A stretch of DNA of 20,315 bases from CAYJAZ01 sp964369165 (GTDB lineage Bacteria > Desulfobacterota > Desulfovibrionia > Desulfovibrionales > Desulfovibrionaceae). The notes under the pieces were generated by a model. The model worked only from the letters and a program-made list of their open reading frames with translations, did not search any database and was not told the origin of the DNA. Each line of letters starts with the position of its first letter. The first letter of the stretch is position 1. The DNA lies in NCBI GenBank assembly GCA_964369165.1, contig CAYJFE010000052.1, positions 1-20,315 on the forward strand. Direction: 5' to 3'. The position numbers were made by a program, and so were the translations under genes. Below are positions 15,480 through 20,315 of the stretch, in pieces.

Positions 15480-18134
15480 ATGTTTACGCTAAAAGAATAC
15501 CAAAAACAGACGCTCTCAACTCTCCAAGATTTCTTGTTTCAAGTAAAGTTCCGCACTCCAGCAGAAGCATTTAAGCACACTGTTAAAGCCTTGCCACGAG
15601 AAAAATGTTCTTATGAATACAGGACTAGATGGGATTTAGAAGATGTGCCTTATGTTTGTTTAAAGCTTCCCACAGGTGGAGGTAAAACTCTTTTAGCCGC
15701 GCATGCAGTTCAAATTGCGGCAGAGAATTATCTTTCAAGAGATTTTCCTTTTGTTCTTTGGCTTGTACCAACTGATAAAATTAGAAAGCAAACTGTGCAA
15801 GCTCTCAATAAGCCCTCTCACCCTTATAATGAAACTCTTATTGCCGCATTTGGCTTGCAAAATGTTTGTGTTATAGACATTGAAGACATCACAAATCTGC
15901 GCCCTAAAGATATTTTTGATAAAACTTGTATTGTAGTGTCAACAAGTCAAAGTTTTAGACTTTCGGAGGAAATTAAAGGTAAATATGGAGTCTATAAGCA
16001 TAATGAGAACTTTGAACCTCACTTCAAGTCTTTGCCCAATCAAGCCGAAGGACTTGACCGTGATTCTTATGGGAATGTCTTGTACTCCTTTATCAATATT
16101 GCTCATCAACTAGAACCATTAATTATTGTTGATGAAGCACACAAAATGACTTCAAACCTTTCAGGTGAAGTAATCAAAAGATTAAATCCCTCTTGTGTTA
16201 TTGAATTTACAGCAACACCACTAGAAAGCAATGTGTTGTATCGTGTTTCGCCTTCTGAGCTAAAGGCGGAAGAAATGGTGAAATTGCCTTTCTGCCTCAC
16301 GGAACATTCCTCATGGGAAAATGCAGTGCTTGAATCTATAGGTACTCGTACAAAATTAGAGCAGTTTGCAAGCCAAGATGCTGAAGCATATATTCGTCCA
16401 CTTGTTCTTTTTCAAGCAGAAAAAATCAATCAAGAATGTACTGTTGAAGTTTTGAAAAGTTTTCTTATTGAAAATGGCATAGCGGAATCAGAAATAGCTA
16501 TTGCAACGGGTGAACAACGTGAATTAGACAATGTTGACCTTTTTGATAAAACCTGCGCAATTAAATATATTATCACAATTGAAGCCCTAAAAGAAGGTTG
16601 GGATTGCTCTTTTGCCTATGTGTTCTGTTCAGTTGCTAATGTAAAATCAGCTACTGACATTGAGCAATTACTTGGACGTGTTATGCGTATGCCTTATGCC
16701 AAAGCACGCAAGCAAGAAGAATTGAATATGGCGTATGCTCATGTGAGATCGCCAAACTTTTCTGATGCTGCAAGTAGTATGTATGATCACATGATTAATA
16801 TGGGCTTTGATTCAGCAGAAGCTGCAACTAACATAGCTCCTAGACAGGGATTTTTAGACGGCTTATCACCTGATGATAGCTGGAAAAACTCACCACTTGG
16901 TCAGTTCGCAGAACCTAAGTCTGCCCCCTTGCTAGAAATCGTTTTGACTAAAAAACCAGATTTTACGCATATCTCTAGTGAAGATGTACAGCACATTACT
17001 ATAGAAGAAAAAGATGGTAAATATCTGCTCAAAGCTGAAAAAATGTTATCAGCTGATGTCGAAGAAAGTGTTGTAGCAGTTGTGAATAAAGCTCAAAAAG
17101 AAGAAGTAAAAAAACAAGTTGCACTCCATAGAGAGGAAGTAAAACGAGCACGCCCTAAATCTTTATCTCAGCAAAATATCCCCTTTGCAGTGCCACGAAT
17201 GTTGGTTGAAGTATGGGGAAGCCTTGAATGGGCAGAACCTGAAACAATATTGCAAGGTATAAATTGGTCTCCGCTCGATTTTATTCAAGCAGGAAAGCAT
17301 CCAATTGATTCTTTACTATTCAACTATGATCCTAATTCTAAAGAGTATATCTTTGACTTAGAAGGCGAAAAACTTGTCTATAAACGTGGTATGGCTCAGA
17401 AGCAGCATACGCTTTATGCTTTACCTGAAAATTGGACTGAACTGCGTCTATCTCGTTGGTTAGACAGTAAATGCAGACAAGATGATGTTGAGCAAGCGAA
17501 AATGCTAGAATTTTGTCGTCGATGTGTTCAAGGTTTGTTAGAGCGTGAAGGTATTGATATTGAAACTTTATATAGGGCAAAAGATGCATTAGCAACTATT
17601 ATAAAGAATAAAATTGCCCAATTACGAATTGATGCACAGAAAAAAGGATTTCAACAATTACTATTTGCACCAACAGCCCATGTTGAGATTTCATTTGAAG
17701 AAGCTTTCAATTTTCCAATATCTGGCTATGCTGAAACCATCTCTGAATATTCAGGACCTTATCAATTCAAAAAGCACTATTATCCCTTGCCACGAGATTT
17801 AAAATCTAATGGTGAAGAATTTAGATGTGCACAAGCTATTGATAATCATCCAAAAGTGAAAATGTGGGTGCGAAATGTTGACAGGCAAGCGCATTCTTTC
17901 TTTTTACCAACTTCAACTGATAAATTCTATCCTGATTTCGTTGTGATTTTGAATGATGACCGTATTGTTCTTGTTGAGTATAAAGGCGGGCACATACTAA
18001 GCACAGACGACACAAAAGAGAAAAGAAATATCGGTGAACTTTGGGCAAGCAAAAGTAATGGAAAAGGTATTTTTATGCTTGTTTCTGAAAGCGATACAAG
18101 CTTGAGCTTTGAAGGGCAATTGGGGAAGGTTTAG
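15480..18134 (+). CDS. res: Type III restriction-modification system, restriction/helicase subunit
   Basis: An 884-aa superfamily 2 helicase-nuclease. Motif I is LPTGGGKT (63-70), motif II DEAH at 218-221 (IIVDEAHKM), motif III FTATPLESN, then motifs V-VI TIEALKEGWDCSFAYVF and QLLGRVMRMP. The C-terminal endonuclease has Pro818-Asp819 (FYPDFVV) and Glu833-Tyr-Lys835 (VEYKGG), a complete PD-(D/E)XK site. Res translocates or slides on DNA with ATP and cleaves beside two inversely oriented unmethylated sites together with Mod. It begins 3 nt after mod, so the two are translated together. Length is within the family range. Both catalytic centres are intact, so the restriction system should be functional. 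Confidence 0.93.
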   Translation: MFTLKEYQKQTLSTLQDFLFQVKFRTPAEAFKHTVKALPREKCSYEYRTRWDLEDVPYVCLKLPTGGGKTLLAAHAVQIAAENYLSRDFPFVLWLVPTDKIRKQTVQALNKPSHPYNETLIAAFGLQNVCVIDIEDITNLRPKDIFDKTCIVVSTSQSFRLSEEIKGKYGVYKHNENFEPHFKSLPNQAEGLDRDSYGNVLYSFINIAHQLEPLIIVDEAHKMTSNLSGEVIKRLNPSCVIEFTATPLESNVLYRVSPSELKAEEMVKLPFCLTEHSSWENAVLESIGTRTKLEQFASQDAEAYIRPLVLFQAEKINQECTVEVLKSFLIENGIAESEIAIATGEQRELDNVDLFDKTCAIKYIITIEALKEGWDCSFAYVFCSVANVKSATDIEQLLGRVMRMPYAKARKQEELNMAYAHVRSPNFSDAASSMYDHMINMGFDSAEAATNIAPRQGFLDGLSPDDSWKNSPLGQFAEPKSAPLLEIVLTKKPDFTHISSEDVQHITIEEKDGKYLLKAEKMLSADVEESVVAVVNKAQKEEVKKQVALHREEVKRARPKSLSQQNIPFAVPRMLVEVWGSLEWAEPETILQGINWSPLDFIQAGKHPIDSLLFNYDPNSKEYIFDLEGEKLVYKRGMAQKQHTLYALPENWTELRLSRWLDSKCRQDDVEQAKMLEFCRRCVQGLLEREGIDIETLYRAKDALATIIKNKIAQLRIDAQKKGFQQLLFAPTAHVEISFEEAFNFPISGYAETISEYSGPYQFKKHYYPLPRDLKSNGEEFRCAQAIDNHPKVKMWVRNVDRQAHSFFLPTSTDKFYPDFVVILNDDRIVLVEYKGGHILSTDDTKEKRNIGELWASKSNGKGIFMLVSESDTSLSFEGQLGKV

Positions 18135-18139
18135 ACTCC

Positions 18140-18162
18140 AAGTGTAATATTAAGTGTTACAC
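18140..18162 (+). promoter_or_regulatory. Inverted/direct repeat upstream of the HEPN-like gene
   Basis: GTGTAA (18142-18147) and TTACAC (18157-18162) form an inverted repeat with a 9-bp centre, overlapping two direct copies of AAGTGT at 18140 and 18152. It sits about 70-90 nt before the start at 18231, in the 96-bp gap after res, and could be a regulator site or weak hairpin. Confidence 0.4.
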
Positions 18163-18230
18163 ATAAATTATACAATTCCAAACAGTTGCTTTACTTATAA
18201 ACTGGTTTTGCATTTTTTGGAGGGAATGAA

Positions 18231-19124
18231 ATGAATGACTTGCCTTGGACAAAAGATACCTATAATCAATACTTATTAGAAAATGCAACATCTTTCAAAA
18301 ACAATCAACTGATAACTGAAAAGATTTTAAATTGTGATACGATTAAAAGATTTAATCATATTCTTTCCCTAGAAAACTTGATGTTTTATGCTTATAATTC
18401 AATAGTAAAATATGCTAATTTATATAAAAAAGTAAATGAAATAGAAGTAATTGATGTACATTTAAAACAAAAGTTTCAATCGGAAGCAAATTTTCTTATT
18501 TTTGCATTTCTTCAGACAATTACTCCCTTTCGGGATATTGTAACAGATAATAACTTTATGACAATTGAGAATATTAGACTACAATTCAGTACAGGTGAAT
18601 TTGACTTTTTTACATCGCTGAGAAATTTACTAACACATAAGACAATACCAGTTGTTGGCTGGACTGAACACATTGATTTAGTGAGAAAAACTAAAAATAT
18701 CAATATACCAATAGCAGATAGATTTCTTCGTGTAATTGAACTTGATATGCAAACAGAAAACCGTAATAGATTTCGATATAGTGGCTATGATTTTATTTTA
18801 TCAAAAAAGAATATTTCTTTTGGTATTCTTATGACACAGTTTTGGAAGAAAATGCATAAAAATATTTTTCAATGCATTATGGATGATTTCTTGCTTTTGC
18901 ATGGTGAAGAATTAGATTTATGTAATTATTATCTAGAGAAACACAATGAATTTGCAAGTGCAGAATTAAAATATGCACTTCGCAAAGCTATTCCTACAAT
19001 TTCTTTAGATAAAGAAAAAAAGAGAGAAAGGTTTTACCATGTTCTTTTGCTATTAGGAGGAGCACCAGAATTTTATGATTTAGATTTAGAGGCAATCGTT
19101 CTTGATACTTCTTTTTATGATTAG
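18231..19124 (+). CDS. HEPN-like protein (Rx4H motif), possible defence effector
   Basis: A 297-aa, largely alpha-helical protein that I cannot assign to a named family. Its key feature is FFTSLRNLLTHK at ~126-137, containing Arg131-Asn132-(x3)-His136: the Rx4H motif with Asn after Arg that marks HEPN ribonuclease domains. It is embedded in helices, as in HEPN folds (an upstream helix LMFYAYNSIVKYANLYKKV and another FQSEANFLIFAFLQTI). The remaining ~150 residues are helical and charged. HEPN proteins cleave RNA in toxin-antitoxin, abortive infection and CRISPR accessory systems. The start is set by GGAGGG 6 nt upstream; an earlier ATG at 18226 opens only a two-codon frame. It follows res on the same strand after 96 bp and ends the defence island. 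An alternative is a HEPN/Abi-type antitoxin-free abortive infection protein. Confidence 0.65.
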   Translation: MNDLPWTKDTYNQYLLENATSFKNNQLITEKILNCDTIKRFNHILSLENLMFYAYNSIVKYANLYKKVNEIEVIDVHLKQKFQSEANFLIFAFLQTITPFRDIVTDNNFMTIENIRLQFSTGEFDFFTSLRNLLTHKTIPVVGWTEHIDLVRKTKNINIPIADRFLRVIELDMQTENRNRFRYSGYDFILSKKNISFGILMTQFWKKMHKNIFQCIMDDFLLLHGEELDLCNYYLEKHNEFASAELKYALRKAIPTISLDKEKKRERFYHVLLLLGGAPEFYDLDLEAIVLDTSFYD

Positions 19125-19182
19125 CGATGGCAAATAAGAAGTGTTAATTGTGCTCTTCAACCCATTTCAAATATATATCACC

Positions 19183-19214
19183 CTTTTGAAATAACCTCCA
19201 ACTTATTTCAAAAG
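19183..19214. repeat. Perfect 12-bp inverted repeat
   Basis: CTTTTGAAATAA at 19183-19194 is the exact inverse of TTATTTCAAAAG at 19203-19214, with an 8-nt centre (CCTCCAAC). A related ATTTCAAAT-like word lies just upstream near 19165-19172. It falls between the HEPN-like gene and the next terminator. It has no T-run on the plus strand, though a run of A follows at 19218-19224, which reads as T on the minus strand. Confidence 0.6.
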
Positions 19215-19225
19215 CGCAAAAAAAC

Positions 19226-19268
19226 AAAATCCCTTGCATAGCTCAAAAGGCTGTGCAGGGGATTTTTT
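19226..19268 (+). terminator. Rho-independent terminator-like hairpin before ERF gene
   Basis: A 17-bp stem with two G-U pairs joins 19226-19242 (AAAATCCCTTGCATAGC) and 19250-19266, loop of 7 nt, followed by T. It could end transcription of the HEPN-like gene. It lies only 40 nt before the ERF start, so ERF must be read through it or from a promoter overlapping it. Confidence 0.8.
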
Positions 19269-19307
19269 GCGTCTAAATCAGAAAAATCAAAATATAAGGA
19301 GAAAAAT

Positions 19308-19982
19308 ATGCAAGAGTATCAATCGCAAGACATCACAAAATTGGCTAAGGCTTTATTATCAGTACAAAAAACGCTTCAACCTGCTACGAAAGATTCCGTA
19401 AACCCATTCGCTAAAAATAAGTATGCAAGTTTGAACAGCGTTATGGACGTTTGCCGTGAGCCTTTGCTTAGTAACGGAATTTGGCTCTGTCAGTACCCCG
19501 TTCCTGTAGAAAATTCAATGCAAAATGAAGCGGGTCAGGGCTACTCCCTTGGGCTTGTCACAAAGCTTACTCATGCAGAATCTGGGCAGTGGCAATCGTC
19601 GCTTACGGTTATTCCACTTTCTAAGGCTGATCCACAAGCGATGGGCTCGGCTATCACTTATGCGCGCAGATACGCATTGTCAGCTATGCTAGGCATTGTC
19701 ACCGAAGAAGATACAGATGGAGTTCTTCCAAAGCAAAGTCAGCAAGCTAAGAGAAATTCACAAGCGCAAAAGAAGCAAACAAGCCAAACAGAGCCGACTC
19801 AACCACAAGTTCCAAACTTGAATGGCGTTGTTTATGAAAGCTTTGAAGGAAAAGACGAGCAAGGCAATGTACGAGAGGTAATCACGGCTTCTGGCAATAC
19901 AATTCCCAACAAGGAAGAGTTGATAAAGGCTGGCTTCAAGTGGAATCCAAATAAGAAAGTGTGGTGGCGCTATGGTAGCTAA
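19308..19982 (+). CDS. erf: ERF-family single-strand annealing protein
   Basis: A 224-aa phage-type recombinase. The ERF domain covers residues ~5-145, with PFAKNKYASLNSVMDVCREPLLSNGI (~30-55) and GSAITYARRYALSAMLGIVTEEDTDG (~108-133) as its clearest signatures. A Gln/Thr/Ser-rich linker (~135-165) follows, then a C-terminal tail with GFKWNPNKKVWWRY, a small motif seen at the end of phage and ICE recombination proteins. ERF proteins bind single strands and promote annealing in phage recombination. AAGGAG lies 6-8 nt before the start. The next gene overlaps its end by 11 nt, typical of an annealase-exonuclease pair. Presence of this pair shows that the right end of the window belongs to a mobile element or prophage. 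Confidence 0.9.
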   Translation: MQEYQSQDITKLAKALLSVQKTLQPATKDSVNPFAKNKYASLNSVMDVCREPLLSNGIWLCQYPVPVENSMQNEAGQGYSLGLVTKLTHAESGQWQSSLTVIPLSKADPQAMGSAITYARRYALSAMLGIVTEEDTDGVLPKQSQQAKRNSQAQKKQTSQTEPTQPQVPNLNGVVYESFEGKDEQGNVREVITASGNTIPNKEELIKAGFKWNPNKKVWWRYGS

Positions 19983-20315
19983 TCAATCAGAAAAATTGTT
20001 GGCTACAATAGCAAGCGGCCTGCAAAAGCATTCAGAATTACAAGCAAAATCTCAGCTAGGCGATAGAACTTCTTATATAGGAATGTCAGACATAGCACTA
20101 ATGTCTGCTTGCCCAAGGCTTGCAACTTTGCGAAAGCGAGAACCAAAGCCAGTAGAAGAAGTAAGTCTTCAAAATTATGAAAAAATCTTGAAGAAACAAC
20201 TCACTTTACAAAGAGGGCATTGGCTAGAAGAAGGAATCGCAAATGCGCTTTACGCCCAAGGTTTTCAAATAATTCCGCAACTTGAAATAGCGATAGATTT
20301 GCCTGAGAAAATTCC
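19972..20315 (+). CDS. Partial PD-(D/E)XK nuclease, RecB/Cas4/YqaJ-like (truncated by window end)
   Basis: An open frame of 114 codons runs off the window. Visible features are SYIGMSDIALMSACPRLATLRKRE (~35-57), which matches the start of Cas4/RecB-type nucleases including the first Cys of their iron-sulfur cluster, and QRGHWLEEGIANALYAQGF (~80-98), the GH..E helix that precedes the catalytic centre. The catalytic Asp, Glu and Lys and the remaining Cys lie beyond the window. The start overlaps the ERF stop by 11 nt in another frame, indicating translational coupling. I infer a 5'-3' or single-strand exonuclease that prepares ends for the ERF annealase. The exact subfamily cannot be decided from the partial sequence. 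Confidence 0.65.
   Translation, partial: MVANQSEKLLATIASGLQKHSELQAKSQLGDRTSYIGMSDIALMSACPRLATLRKREPKPVEEVSLQNYEKILKKQLTLQRGHWLEEGIANALYAQGFQIIPQLEIAIDLPEKI

Noticed and set aside
19141..19307. CRISPR-like or iteron array suggested by repeated ATTTCAAA words
   Set aside because: Only two or three short copies with irregular spacing; explained by one inverted repeat and one terminator.

Overview
The window is about 20 kb of AT-rich bacterial DNA with short intergenic gaps and good Shine-Dalgarno sites. The short excisionase-like protein near the left end, the choice-of-anchor I protein and the ERF-type recombinase look most like what I remember from AT-rich Desulfovibrionaceae. That placement is inference, no taxonomic marker gene is present, and another proteobacterial host is possible. 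The layout alternates housekeeping-like accessory genes with mobile-element recombination genes, so I read it as a genomic island or degenerate prophage/ICE segment carrying a defence cluster.

Positions 1-940 hold two small mobile-element-type genes: a protein with a Rad52/ERF-accessory-like look and an AlpA/excisionase-like helix-turn-helix protein. Positions 940-7600 hold an exported choice-of-anchor I beta-propeller protein preceded by a three-copy Pho-box-like element, an XRE regulator, a DUF805 membrane protein, a small lipoprotein, an unrecognised multi-pass membrane protein, and an exported ankyrin-repeat protein ending at a strong terminator.

Positions 7750-19125 form a defence island. 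On the minus strand is a four-gene cluster, in transcription order: a 320-aa unrecognised protein with a Gly-rich hydrophobic segment, a DUF4917 SIR2-like protein, a GajA-like OLD-family ATPase/TOPRIM nuclease, and a GajB-like UvrD-family helicase. The last two make a Gabija system. On the plus strand, from a shared divergent promoter region, come a type III restriction-modification pair (mod, res) and a 297-aa gene with an Rx4H motif typical of HEPN ribonucleases. The divergent region has two TTGACA elements facing away from each other around a small inverted repeat, so both arms may be co-regulated.

Positions 19226-20315 return to recombination genes: a terminator-like hairpin, an ERF-family single-strand annealing protein, and an overlapping partial gene that resembles a RecB/Cas4/YqaJ-type PD-(D/E)XK exonuclease running off the end. 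I saw no tRNA, rRNA, transposase, integrase or CRISPR array.

The most promising material for a new system is the translationally coupled 320-aa/DUF4917 pair placed in front of Gabija, and the HEPN-like gene appended to the type III R-M system.
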